Positions 55,326 through 63,111 of a DNA stretch of 64,000 nt are shown here, piece by piece. How positions within the stretch are numbered: the stretch's first letter is position 1; each line of letters starts with the position of its first letter. The notes under the pieces are model-generated. The model was not told the DNA's origin. It worked only from the letters and a program-made list of their open reading frames with translations, and did no database searches. A program made the position numbers and the translations under genes. The stretch lies in NCBI RefSeq assembly GCF_000009765.2, contig NC_003155.5:5022001-5086000 (forward strand). The letters are read 5' to 3'. Source of the stretch: Streptomyces avermitilis MA-4680 = NBRC 14893 (lineage in GTDB: Bacteria > Actinomycetota > Actinomycetes > Streptomycetales > Streptomycetaceae).

Positions 55326-55490
55326 GATCCTCAGCCTAGGCCCTGACCGCGTATCCGCTCAGGCCCTTCTTGGGTGGCGACCAGGAGATCATGCACCTGA
55401 CGAGCGAACGGCTCCGGGTTCAACCGAGGGGTCGCGCCTCGCCCATCTCCAGGAACTGACGGCGTACGGCGTCCACGGCGGAGTACGGGC

Positions 55491-55523
55491 GAAGGCCCTG
55501 CCCGGAGTCCGGGCAGGGCCTTC
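55491..55523 (-). terminator. Terminator of the purSQL operon
   Basis: A perfect 15-bp hairpin, GAAGGCCCTGCCCGG pairing with CCGGGCAGGGCCTTC around AGT, 17 bp after the purL stop. Confidence 0.92.
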
Positions 55524-55539
55524 GGCGACGTACCGAATC

Positions 55540-57798
55540 TCAGGCCAGCAGCGCCGGGATCGTCTCCTCGTGCGCCTTCCGCAGCTCGGCCAGCGGGAGC
55601 GTGAACTCGCCCTGCACCTCCACCGAATCGCCGTCGACGACACCGATACGGGTGACGGGCAGCCCGCGCGCCCCGCACATGTCGTTGAACCGGAGCTCCT
55701 CCGAGCGCGGGACGGCGACGACCGCACGGCCCGCCGACTCCGAGAACAGGAAGGTGAAAGCGTCCAGACCATCGGGAACGACCAGCCGCGCGCCCTTGCC
55801 GCCGAGCAGCGCCGACTCCACCACGGCCTGGATCAGACCGCCGTCGGACAGGTCGTGCGCGGCGTCGATCATGCCGTCGCGGGAGGCCGAGATGAGGATC
55901 TCGCCGAGCAGCCGCTCGCGCTCCAGGTCGACCTGCGGCGGCAGCCCGCCGAGGTGGTCGTGCACGACCTGCGACCAGGCCGAACCGCCGAACTCCTCAC
56001 GCGTGTCGCCGAGGAGGTAGAGCAGCTGCCCCTCCTCCTGGAAGGCGACGGGGGTGCGGCGGGCGACGTCGTCGATGACGCCCAGCACGGCCACGACCGG
56101 CGTGGGGTGGATGGCCACCTCGCCCGTCTGGTTGTAGAGCGAGACGTTGCCGCCGGTCACCGGGGTGCCCAGCTGCTGGCAGGCGTCGGCGAGTCCGCGG
56201 ATGGCCTCGGCGAACTGCCACATGACGGCCGGGTCCTCGGGCGAGCCGAAGTTCAGGCAGTCGGAAACGGCGAGCGGCTTGGCACCGGTCGTCGCCACGT
56301 TGCGGTACGCCTCGGAGAGGGCGAGCTGCGCGCCCGCGTACGGGTCGAGCTTCGCGTACCGGCCGTTGCCGTCGGTGGCGATGGCGACGCCGAGCCCGGA
56401 CTCCGCGTCGATGCGGATCATGCCGGAGTCCTCGGGCTGGGCGAGAACCGTGTTGCCCTGCACGAAGTGGTCGTACTGGGAGGTGATCCAGGACTTGGAG
56501 GCCTGGTTCGGGGAGGCGACCAGCTTGAGGACCTGATCCCTCAGTTCCTCGCTCGAAGACGGCCTGGGCAGCTTGTTCGCGTCGTCGGCCTGGAGGGCGT
56601 CCTGCCACTCCGGACGGGCGTACGGGCGCTCGTAGACCGGACCGTCGTGCGCGACCGTGCGCGGGTCGACGTCGACGATCTTGCCGCCGTGCCAGTAGAT
56701 CTCGAGGCGGTCGCCGTCCGTCACCTCACCGATGACGGTGGCGATGACGTCCCACTTCTCGCAGATCGCGAGGAAGCGGTCGACCTTCTCCGGCTCGACG
56801 ACCGCGCACATGCGTTCCTGCGACTCGCTCATGAGGATTTCCTCGGGCGAGAGGGTGGAGTCGCGCAGCGGTACGTCGTCCAGCGTCACGCGCATGCCAC
56901 CGGAGCCGTTGGACGCCAGCTCGCTCGTCGCGCACGACAGACCGGCCGCGCCCAGGTCCTGGATGCCGACGACGAGCTTCTCGGCGAAGGCCTCCAGGGT
57001 GCACTCGATGAGCAGCTTCTCCTGGAAGGGGTCGCCGACCTGGACCGCGGGGCGCTTCGACGGCTTGGCGTCGTCGAAGGTCTCGGAGGCCAGGATGGAG
57101 GCGCCGCCGATGCCGTCGCCGCCCGTACGGGCCCCGTACAGGATGACCTTGTTGCCGGCACCGGACGCCTTGGCGAGGTGGATGTCCTCGTGCCGCATGA
57201 CGCCGATGGCACCGGCGTTGACGAGCGGGTTGCCCTGGTAGCAGGCGTCGAAGACGACCTCGCCGCCGATGTTGGGCAGGCCGAGGCAGTTGCCGTAGCC
57301 GCCGATGCCCGCGACGACACCGGGCAGCACGCGCTTGGTGTCGGGGTGGTCGGCCGCACCGAAGCGCAGCGGGTCCACCACGGCGACCGGCCGGGCGCCC
57401 ATCGCGATGATGTCGCGCACGATGCCGCCGACGCCGGTGGCCGCACCCTGGTAGGGCTCGACGTACGAGGGGTGGTTGTGCGACTCGACCTTGAAGGTGA
57501 CCGCGTACCCCTGGCCGACGTCCACCACGCCCGCGTTCTCACCGATACCGACGAGGAGGGCGTCGCTCTGCGGGGCCTTCTCGCCGAACTGGCGCAGGTG
57601 GACCTTGGACGACTTGTACGAACAGTGCTCGGACCACATGACCGAGTACATGGCGAGCTCGGCACCGGTGGGCCGGCGGCCGAGGATCTCCACGACCCGC
57701 TCGTACTCGTCCTTCTTCAGGCCGAGTTCGGCCCAGGGCAGCTCGACGTCGGGGGTCGCGGCCGCGTGCTCGACCGTGTCCAGAGGCGTGCGGCTCAT
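55540..57798 (-). CDS. purL: Phosphoribosylformylglycinamidine synthase II (synthetase subunit)
   Basis: A 752-residue small-type PurL, which needs PurS and PurQ. It makes FGAM from FGAR and ammonia (step 4). Motifs: YSVMWSEHCSYKSSK near the N-terminus, FKVESHNHPSYVEPYQGAATGVGG, GEVVFDACYQGNP, and in the second half GAKPLAVSDCLNFGSPEDP and PVTGGNVSLYN. Length is normal. It overlaps purQ by four bases (ATGA), indicating translational coupling in purS-purQ-purL. Confidence 0.97.
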   Translation of the reverse strand: MSRTPLDTVEHAAATPDVELPWAELGLKKDEYERVVEILGRRPTGAELAMYSVMWSEHCSYKSSKVHLRQFGEKAPQSDALLVGIGENAGVVDVGQGYAVTFKVESHNHPSYVEPYQGAATGVGGIVRDIIAMGARPVAVVDPLRFGAADHPDTKRVLPGVVAGIGGYGNCLGLPNIGGEVVFDACYQGNPLVNAGAIGVMRHEDIHLAKASGAGNKVILYGARTGGDGIGGASILASETFDDAKPSKRPAVQVGDPFQEKLLIECTLEAFAEKLVVGIQDLGAAGLSCATSELASNGSGGMRVTLDDVPLRDSTLSPEEILMSESQERMCAVVEPEKVDRFLAICEKWDVIATVIGEVTDGDRLEIYWHGGKIVDVDPRTVAHDGPVYERPYARPEWQDALQADDANKLPRPSSSEELRDQVLKLVASPNQASKSWITSQYDHFVQGNTVLAQPEDSGMIRIDAESGLGVAIATDGNGRYAKLDPYAGAQLALSEAYRNVATTGAKPLAVSDCLNFGSPEDPAVMWQFAEAIRGLADACQQLGTPVTGGNVSLYNQTGEVAIHPTPVVAVLGVIDDVARRTPVAFQEEGQLLYLLGDTREEFGGSAWSQVVHDHLGGLPPQVDLERERLLGEILISASRDGMIDAAHDLSDGGLIQAVVESALLGGKGARLVVPDGLDAFTFLFSESAGRAVVAVPRSEELRFNDMCGARGLPVTRIGVVDGDSVEVQGEFTLPLAELRKAHEETIPALLA

Positions 57799-58499
57799 GC
57801 GTTGACCAGCTTCTTGAGGATCGAGGTGAAGAAGGGGAGGCCGTCGGTACGGCCCGTACCGATCAGCGGCTCGACGGCGTGCTCGGGGTGCGGCATGAGA
57901 CCGACGACGTTCCCGGCCTCGTTGGTGATGCCGGCGATGTCGCGCAGCGAACCGTTCGGGTTGCCGTACCCGTCGGCGGCCGCGCCACCGACCACGTACC
58001 GGAAGGCGACCCGGCCCTCGGCCTCGAGCATGTCGAGGGTCCGCTCGTCGGCGACGTACCGCCCGTCCATGTTCTTCAGCGGGATGTGGATCTCCTGGCC
58101 GGCCTCGTAGTCGCTGGTCCAGGCGGTGTCCGCGTTCTCCACCCGCAGCTTCTGGTCGCGGCAGATGAAGTGCAGATGGTTGTTGCCGAGCATCGCGCCG
58201 GGGAGGAGGTGGGCCTCGGTGAGGATCTGGAAGCCGTTGCAGATGCCGAGGACCGGCATTCCCGACTTCGCCTGCTCGATGACGGTCTCCATGACCGGCG
58301 AGAAGCGCGAGATGGCGCCAGCGCGCAGATAGTCGCCGTACGAGAATCCGCCGGGCAGCACCACGGCGTCGACCTGCTTGAGGTCCTTGTCCTTGTGCCA
58401 GAGAGCGACAGGTTCGGCGCCGGCGAGCTTGATCGCGCGCTGGGTGTCCCGGTCGTCGAGGCTGCCCGGGAAAGTGACGACGCCAATACGAGCGGTCAC
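57795..58499 (-). CDS. purQ: Phosphoribosylformylglycinamidine synthase I (glutaminase subunit)
   Basis: A 234-residue class I glutaminase. The nucleophile Cys is in MPVLGICNGFQIL (about residue 88), with MPHPEHAVEP supplying the catalytic His and Glu near the C-terminus. It passes ammonia to PurL. The N-terminus reads RIGVVTFPGSLDDRDT. It overlaps purS and purL by four bases each, a tight operon giving the three subunits together. Confidence 0.97.
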   Translation of the reverse strand: MTARIGVVTFPGSLDDRDTQRAIKLAGAEPVALWHKDKDLKQVDAVVLPGGFSYGDYLRAGAISRFSPVMETVIEQAKSGMPVLGICNGFQILTEAHLLPGAMLGNNHLHFICRDQKLRVENADTAWTSDYEAGQEIHIPLKNMDGRYVADERTLDMLEAEGRVAFRYVVGGAAADGYGNPNGSLRDIAGITNEAGNVVGLMPHPEHAVEPLIGTGRTDGLPFFTSILKKLVNA

Positions 58500-58762
58500 T
58501 TTCCGGCCTCCACCTTCTCGTCCTCCACCTTCACGGTGAAGTCCTCGATCACGGTGTTGGCGAGGAAGGATTCCGCAAGTTCACGGATGCGGGTGAGCGC
58601 GGCGTCGTCCACCGGTCCGTCCACCTCGAGTTCGAATCGCTTTCCCTGACGTACGTCGGAGACACCTTCGAAACCGAGACGCGGCAGTGCACGCTGCACC
58701 GCCTGGCCCTGGGGGTCGAGGATCTCCGGCTTGAGCATGACGTCGACTACGACGCGTGCCAC
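58496..58762 (-). CDS. purS: Phosphoribosylformylglycinamidine synthase subunit PurS
   Basis: An 88-residue PurS, the small bridging subunit of FGAM synthase: ARVVVDVMLKPEILDPQGQAVQRAL, then VRQGKRFELEV and FLANTVIEDFTV. GTG 58762 was chosen because GGGAG lies five bases upstream and homologues start there; GTG 58768 adds two residues. First gene of purS-purQ-purL. A -10-like TAGTCT (58800-58805) and a palindrome (58827-58848) are upstream. Confidence 0.95.
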   Translation of the reverse strand: MARVVVDVMLKPEILDPQGQAVQRALPRLGFEGVSDVRQGKRFELEVDGPVDDAALTRIRELAESFLANTVIEDFTVKVEDEKVEAGK

Positions 58763-59121
58763 TGGCACTCCCGGTGTGTGGTGCTGAGCAGGTCCCTTCA
58801 GACTACCCGCACAAAATTTCTACCCGCGTAGATTCGTAGAATCCTACGTGACCGCCATCACGATCACGCATCGACGCGGGGGCCCACACGGAAAATTCTG
58901 GGAAAAACCGCAGAAGACCGGTAGGACTCCATTGCACGCAGACACGCTGAGGTATTCAGTCGGTCTTCACAATGCAATGCCGGGCACTGTACAAAGGAAT
59001 TGGCAATAGCCGATACTTTCCCAATTACAGCCGGACAGTCGACATCTCCCCGACATCTCCATGCCGTCTCAGCACGTCGTGGTTGTGATCACGGAGGTGT
59101 CGCACGAAGGGACCGATATTC
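58763..59121. promoter_or_regulatory. Divergent purS-lsrL promoter region
   Basis: No gene in 359 bp. The purS side has TAGTCT (58800-58805, minus strand). A strong palindrome lies at 58827-58848. The lsrL side is AT-richer than usual (58885-59035, e.g. GGAAAATTCTGGGAAAAACC, AATTGGCAATAGCC), which would suit Lsr2-type autoregulation. Exact starts of transcription are unknown. Confidence 0.5.
58818..58848. promoter_or_regulatory. Palindromic operator candidate upstream of purS
   Basis: CGTAGATTC (58827-58835), GTA, GAATCCTACG (58839-58848): GATTC/GAATC arms extended by CGTA/TACG with one bulged C. A second overlapping inverted repeat, TTCTAC (58818-58823) and GTAGAA (58836-58841), shares it. 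It overlaps the -35 region of the purS promoter. A purine-responsive or nucleoid repressor site is plausible; the binding protein is unknown. Confidence 0.55.
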
Positions 59122-59439
59122 GTGGCGCAGCGTGTCGTGGTCACTCTCTCCGACGACATCGACGGCTCAGAAGCGGCGGAAACGATCGTCTTCGGACTGG
59201 ATGGCAAGTCGTACGAGATCGACCTCAATCAAGCCAATGCGAAGAAACTGCGTAAGGCGCTGGCGCCCTACGTCGAGGCCGGCCGCAAGAAGGCGAAGTC
59301 CGGGAAGGCGTACACGCACACCGCGTTGACCCCCGATCCGGCCGCCGTCCGGGCCTGGGCCCGTTCCAACAAGCTGGAGGTTCCGCCGCGGGGCCGGATT
59401 CCGAAGAAGGTCTACGAGGCGTTCGCCGAGGCGCACTGA
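59122..59439 (+). CDS. lsrL: Lsr2-like nucleoid-associated protein
   Basis: A 105-residue Lsr2 family protein. The N-terminal dimerisation region is AQRVVVTLSDDIDGSEAAETIVFGLDGKSYEIDL. The C-terminal DNA-binding domain is VRAWARSNKLEVPPRGRIPKKVYEAF, with the RGR AT-hook-like motif. Lsr2 proteins bind AT-rich DNA and silence foreign and specialised-metabolite genes. Streptomyces encodes two paralogues; the position next to purS suggests this is the second (LsrL). GTG 59122 lies nine bases after GAAGGGA. Its own upstream region is AT-rich, so it may autoregulate. Confidence 0.88.
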   Translation: MAQRVVVTLSDDIDGSEAAETIVFGLDGKSYEIDLNQANAKKLRKALAPYVEAGRKKAKSGKAYTHTALTPDPAAVRAWARSNKLEVPPRGRIPKKVYEAFAEAH

Positions 59440-59504
59440 CTTCGCGCCGGGGCGCACCGGCTCCGCGCCGGCCGTGCACCGGCTCCGTCCGCGGGGCACG
59501 CGTG

Positions 59505-59532
59505 GGCCGTCGGAGGGGGCTCGCCGACGGCC
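59505..59532 (+). terminator. Terminator of lsrL
   Basis: A 9-bp GC stem, GGCCGTCGG pairing with CCGACGGCC around a 10-nt loop, 66 bp beyond the lsrL stop. No T tract. Confidence 0.65.
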
Positions 59533-59559
59533 GGTCATCCACCCCCGCAGAGAACCGAC

Positions 59560-59590
59560 TTGCGCTGCCCCCCTGCTGATCAGCTAGAGT
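59560..59590 (+). promoter_or_regulatory. Promoter of the tRNA-Gly pair
   Basis: TTGCGC (59560-59565), 19 bp, TAGAGT (59585-59590), 50 bp before tRNA-Gly(TCC). Inferred from hexamers; the spacer is slightly long. Confidence 0.55.
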
Positions 59591-59639
59591 CTGGAGCACG
59601 CCGAGGGGCAAGGCCGAAAGGCCCGGCTCCCGGAGTCAC

Positions 59640-59711
59640 GCGGGTGTAGTTCAGTAGTAGAACATCCCCCTTCCAGGGGGAAGGCGCAGTGTGCAATTCC
59701 TGTCACCCGCT
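59640..59711 (+). tRNA. tRNA-Gly (TCC) with non-canonical D- and T-loops
   Basis: A 72-nt cloverleaf: acceptor GCGGGTG/CACCCGC with T73, D-stem GTTC/GAAC, anticodon stem TCCCC/GGGGA with loop CTTCCAG giving TCC. The D-loop reads AGTAGTA, not the usual AATGGTA, so the GG pair is lost. The T-arm reads GCAGTGTGCAATTCCTGT; the universal GTTC is replaced by GTGC and the stem pairs poorly. The tertiary D-loop/T-loop contact should be weakened. CCA is not encoded. See findings. Confidence 0.88.
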
Positions 59712-59790
59712 CTGCATCCCTTACCGACCACTCTTGTGGATCAGGTAGGGTGGTGCTCGCGCCGATCGGTGAGAGCCGGTCGGAGGCAAT

Positions 59791-59866
59791 GCGGACGTAG
59801 CTCAGTTGGTAGAGCGCAACCTTGCCAAGGTTGAGGTCGCGAGTTCGAGCCTCGTCGTCCGCTCCA
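59791..59866 (+). tRNA. tRNA-Gly (GCC), copy 1
   Basis: A 76-nt gene including encoded CCA: acceptor GCGGACG/CGTCCGC, anticodon loop TTGCCAA giving GCC, T-arm GCGAGTTCGAGCCTCGT. Identical to copy 2 at 63779-63854. It lies 79 bp after the atypical tRNA-Gly(TCC). Confidence 0.96.
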
Positions 59867-59873
59867 GAAAGTG

Positions 59874-59901
59874 AAGGCCCCGGTCAGTCGACCGGGGTCT
59901 T
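59874..59901 (+). terminator. Terminator after tRNA-Gly copy 1
   Basis: AAGGCCCCGGTC pairs with GACCGGGGTCTT (one wobble) around a short loop, followed by TTCTCG. Confidence 0.8.
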
Positions 59902-59966
59902 TCTCGTGTTCAAGGCGTTCCTCAGCTCATCCGCGGGCAGGCATTCCCCCGGGGGCTCCGCGCATC

Positions 59967-59993
59967 TGACATTTGTCATGCGGAGTGATGACA
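59967..59993 (+). promoter_or_regulatory. TGACA/TGTCA operator upstream of the ABC-TCS operon
   Basis: TGACATTTGTCA (59967-59978) is a perfect palindrome with 5-bp arms. A third half-site, TGACA (59989-59993), follows 22 bp from the first. They lie 45-70 bp upstream of the ABC ATPase gene and probably bind the operon's own LuxR-type response regulator. Inference from position and symmetry. Confidence 0.6.
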
Positions 59994-60036
59994 CCACGCA
60001 CTGCTGCGGCGCCTCCCCCGCGGGGACGCTGATTTC

Positions 60037-61050
60037 ATGAACACGAGCGAGCACGAGCGTGAGCACGATCATGTGATTGAGGTCACTGATCTGCGGCGCG
60101 TGTACGGGGGAGATTTCGAGGCGGTCCGCGGGATCACGTTCTCGGTGGAGCGCGGGGAGCTGTTCGCCCTGCTGGGGACGAACGGCGCGGGCAAGACGTC
60201 CACGGTCGAGCTGCTGGAGGGCCTCGCGGCCCCGTCCGGCGGTCGCGTGCGCGTCCTCGGCCACGATCCGTACGAGGAGCGGGCGGCCGTCCGGCCCAGG
60301 ACCGGCGTGATGCTGCAGGAGGGCGGCTTCCCGTCCGAGCTGACGGTCGCGGAGACCGTGCGGATGTGGGCGGGTTGTACGAGCGGCGCCCGGCCGGTGG
60401 GCGAGGCGCTGTCACTGGTCGGCCTGGAGCGCCGGCCCGACGTACGCGTGAAGCAGTTGTCGGGGGGCGAAAGGCGGCGCCTGGACCTCGCGCTCGCGCT
60501 CCTCGGCCGCCCCGAGGTCCTCTTCCTCGACGAGCCGACGACCGGCCTGGACGCCGAAGGCCGCCAGGAGACCTGGGAGTTGGTCCGCGAGCTGCGCGAC
60601 GGTGGTACGACGGTACTGCTGACCACGCACTATCTGGAGGAGGCGGAAGGCCTCGCCGACCGGCTCGCGATACTCCACGAGGGGCGCATCGCGACCGCCG
60701 GTACGCCGGCCGAGGTGACCGCGGCCCAGCCGTCCCGTATCTCCTTCGACCTGCCCGACGGCTACTTCCTGGGGGACCTGCCCCCGCTCGCGGACCTCGG
60801 CGTGAGCACCCACGAGACGACGGGCCGCACGGTCCGGCTCCGCACGCACGAACTCCAGCGCACGGCCACCGCTCTGCTGCTGTGGGCACAGCGCGCCCAG
60901 GTCGAGCTGCGGGGGCTCGACGTGCGATCGGCGTCGCTGGAGGAGGCGTTCCTGCGGATAGCCCGGGAGGCAGCCGGAGACCGTCCGGGCCGGCCGGGAC
61001 GCACGGACGTGTCAGGGACCACCGCGAGCGGCAAGGAGGCCGTGGCATGA
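60037..61050 (+). CDS. ABC transporter ATP-binding protein
   Basis: A 337-residue ATPase. Walker A LLGTNGAGKTS (about 45-55), Q-loop GVMLQEGG, signature QLSGGERRRLDLA, Walker B LFLDEPTTGLD, H-loop TTHYLEEAE. The C-terminal about 90 residues form the extra domain seen in ABC-2 exporter ATPases (DrrA/YhcG type). It energises the permease encoded next, with which it overlaps by four bases (ATGA). Together they probably export a lipid, antibiotic or peptide; the substrate is unknown. First gene of a four-gene operon with a two-component system. Confidence 0.92.
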   Translation: MNTSEHEREHDHVIEVTDLRRVYGGDFEAVRGITFSVERGELFALLGTNGAGKTSTVELLEGLAAPSGGRVRVLGHDPYEERAAVRPRTGVMLQEGGFPSELTVAETVRMWAGCTSGARPVGEALSLVGLERRPDVRVKQLSGGERRRLDLALALLGRPEVLFLDEPTTGLDAEGRQETWELVRELRDGGTTVLLTTHYLEEAEGLADRLAILHEGRIATAGTPAEVTAAQPSRISFDLPDGYFLGDLPPLADLGVSTHETTGRTVRLRTHELQRTATALLLWAQRAQVELRGLDVRSASLEEAFLRIAREAAGDRPGRPGRTDVSGTTASGKEAVA

Positions 61051-61826
61051 GCACCGTCGCGCCCACCACCCCGGCAGGGCGGCTGCGCGCCCTGGCGCGG
61101 GCCGAGACGATGCTGCTGACCCGCAACAGGGGAGTGATCGTCACAGCCCTGTTCGTCCCCCTGGCCCTGCCGTTCAGTGCGAAGCCGGCAGCCGACCAGA
61201 TGGACCTCAAGTCCGAGGGATTCACCTTCGGCACGGTGATGCTCACGGCCGCGATCGGCTTCTCCCTGCTCTTCGCGGTGTATTCGGCCCTGGTCAGCGT
61301 CTATGTCTCACGCCGGGAGGAACTCGTCCTCAAGCGGCTGCGCACCGGCGAGCTCAGCGATCCCGAGATCCTCGTCGGCGCCGCGCTGCCCGCCGTCTGC
61401 ATCGGCCTTGCCCAGTCCGTGCTCCTGGCTGTCGGCTGCATGGCGCTCCTCGACGCCGGCGCGCCCCGAGCGCCCCATCTCGTCGTCCTCGGCCTCTCGC
61501 TGGGTCTCATACTCTGCGCGGCTCTGGCGGCCGTCACAGCCGCCTTCAGCAGGACCGTGGAAAGTGCGCAGGTGACGGTGCTGCCCATGCTGTTCGTGTC
61601 CATGCTGGGCTCGGGCATCACGATCCCGCTGGAGGCTCTGCCCGACCGTGCCGCCTCGGTCTGCGAGTTGCTGCCGCTCTCCCCGGCGATCCGGCTGCTA
61701 CGCGCGGGCTGGACCGGCGGCCTCTCGATGTACGACACCCTGGGCGCCGTCTGCACGGGCGTGGCCTGGATCGTGATCGCGGTGTTTGCTGTACGACGGT
61801 GGTTCCGGTGGGAGCCGAGGCGCTGA
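61047..61826 (+). CDS. ABC-2 type transporter permease
   Basis: A 259-residue membrane protein with six helices, typical of ABC-2 exporters: TMLLTRNRGVIVTALFVPLALPF, VYSALVSVYVSRREELVLKRLRTGELSDPEIL, FSRTVESAQVTVLPMLFVSMLGSGITIPLEALP. ATG 61047 overlaps the ATPase stop, giving coupled translation. It forms the export channel with the upstream ATPase. HK and RR genes follow. Confidence 0.9.
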   Translation: MSTVAPTTPAGRLRALARAETMLLTRNRGVIVTALFVPLALPFSAKPAADQMDLKSEGFTFGTVMLTAAIGFSLLFAVYSALVSVYVSRREELVLKRLRTGELSDPEILVGAALPAVCIGLAQSVLLAVGCMALLDAGAPRAPHLVVLGLSLGLILCAALAAVTAAFSRTVESAQVTVLPMLFVSMLGSGITIPLEALPDRAASVCELLPLSPAIRLLRAGWTGGLSMYDTLGAVCTGVAWIVIAVFAVRRWFRWEPRR

Positions 61827-61854
61827 GCGCCGCAGTGATGGGGGGAGGCAGAAG

Positions 61855-63111
61855 ATGAGCACACCCAGGGCCTGGTGGCGGGGGAAGACCACTCCGGCGA
61901 AGGTCGAGACGTATACGCGGTGGTCGTTCCACTTCTTCGGACTGATCGAGATCTCCGCGATCGGGCTCGTGGCCTTCGGCAGCGTGCCGGAGCCGTTCTC
62001 GGTGCTGGTGCTCGTTGCTGTGTGCGCGCACGCCGCCCTGTGCATGGCGACGGCTTCCCAGGCGCTCGACTGGACGCGCGGCCGCCGGGAACAGCCGATA
62101 CGCATGCTCGGCGCGCTGGGCGCGGCCACCGCGCTGATCGGCATCGGCGCGCTCCTCCTCGCGTCACACGGTCCCGGCGGCACGGACGCGGCGGGCGCGG
62201 CGGGCACGGTCTTTGTGGCGGTGCTGGGGTTCGGCGCCGGCACCATGGCGCTCGGCATCCGTAACAGGCGGCGCATGCTGTCGATGGTGGCGGGCTTCGC
62301 GGTGGGTGCCGGGAGTGTGTCGTTCCCCCTGGGCCTGTCCGGGCCGGTGGCGCTGGCCACGGCCATCGCGGTACTGGTGACCACCGGGTTCCTCGCCTTC
62401 AGCTCGGCGTTCTCCGTCTGGCTGCTCGACGCCGTCTACACACTGGACGAGGCCCGCGAGACCCGGGCCCGGCTCGCCGTCGCCGAGGAACGGCTGCGGT
62501 TCGGGCGTGATCTGCACGACGTGATGGGGCGCAACCTCGCGGTGATCGCCCTCAAGAGCGAACTCGCGGTCCAACTCGCCCGGCGCGAGCGGCCCGAGGC
62601 GGTGGAGCAGATGATCGAGGTGCAGCGGATAGCGCGCGAGTCACAACGGGAGGTGCGCGAGGTGGTGCGCGGTTACCGCGAGGCCGATCTCGGCACGGAA
62701 CTCGCCGGCGCGCAAGGCGTGTTGACGGCCGCGGGCATCGACTGCGAGGTCAGCGGATCAGCGGCCGGGCTGCCCGCGCCGGTCCAGTCGGCGCTCGGCT
62801 GGGTGGTGCGCGAGGCGACCACCAACGTGCTGCGGCACGGGAACGCCGCACGCTGTGTGGTGACCCTGCGGACGGTGGAGGGCCATGTCGTGCTCACCGT
62901 GGAGAACGACGGGGTACCCGACTCCGCGCCGGGCGGCGGATCCGGGCTGGCGGGTCTGCGGGAGCGGCTGTCCGTGGTCGACGGCACGCTGCGGGCCGCG
63001 CCCTCCGGGGAGGGGCTGTTCCGGCTGACCGCGCGGATTCCGCTTCCGGCACCGCCCGCGCCCCCACTGTCCACGCCTGTCCTGCCCTCGGTGAGTGAGG
63101 TCACTCCATGA
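61855..63111 (+). CDS. Sensor histidine kinase (HisKA_3 / NarL type)
   Basis: A 418-residue kinase. About six membrane helices occupy residues 20-200, without a large extracellular loop, so it senses in or at the membrane as DesK- and LiaS-like kinases do. A helical linker leads to the phospho-acceptor RFGRDLHDVMGRNLAVIALKSEL (His in DLHD). The ATPase domain has WVVREATTNVLRHGNA and GGGSGLAGLRERL. ATG 61855 follows GGGGGAGG. It overlaps the regulator gene by four bases. It likely monitors membrane state or the exporter's substrate and activates the operon. Confidence 0.9.
   Translation: MSTPRAWWRGKTTPAKVETYTRWSFHFFGLIEISAIGLVAFGSVPEPFSVLVLVAVCAHAALCMATASQALDWTRGRREQPIRMLGALGAATALIGIGALLLASHGPGGTDAAGAAGTVFVAVLGFGAGTMALGIRNRRRMLSMVAGFAVGAGSVSFPLGLSGPVALATAIAVLVTTGFLAFSSAFSVWLLDAVYTLDEARETRARLAVAEERLRFGRDLHDVMGRNLAVIALKSELAVQLARRERPEAVEQMIEVQRIARESQREVREVVRGYREADLGTELAGAQGVLTAAGIDCEVSGSAAGLPAPVQSALGWVVREATTNVLRHGNAARCVVTLRTVEGHVVLTVENDGVPDSAPGGGSGLAGLRERLSVVDGTLRAAPSGEGLFRLTARIPLPAPPAPPLSTPVLPSVSEVTP

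Noticed and set aside
55297..58110. 937-codon plus-strand frame
   Set aside because: Antisense shadow of purL and purQ, whose motifs are unambiguous on the minus strand.
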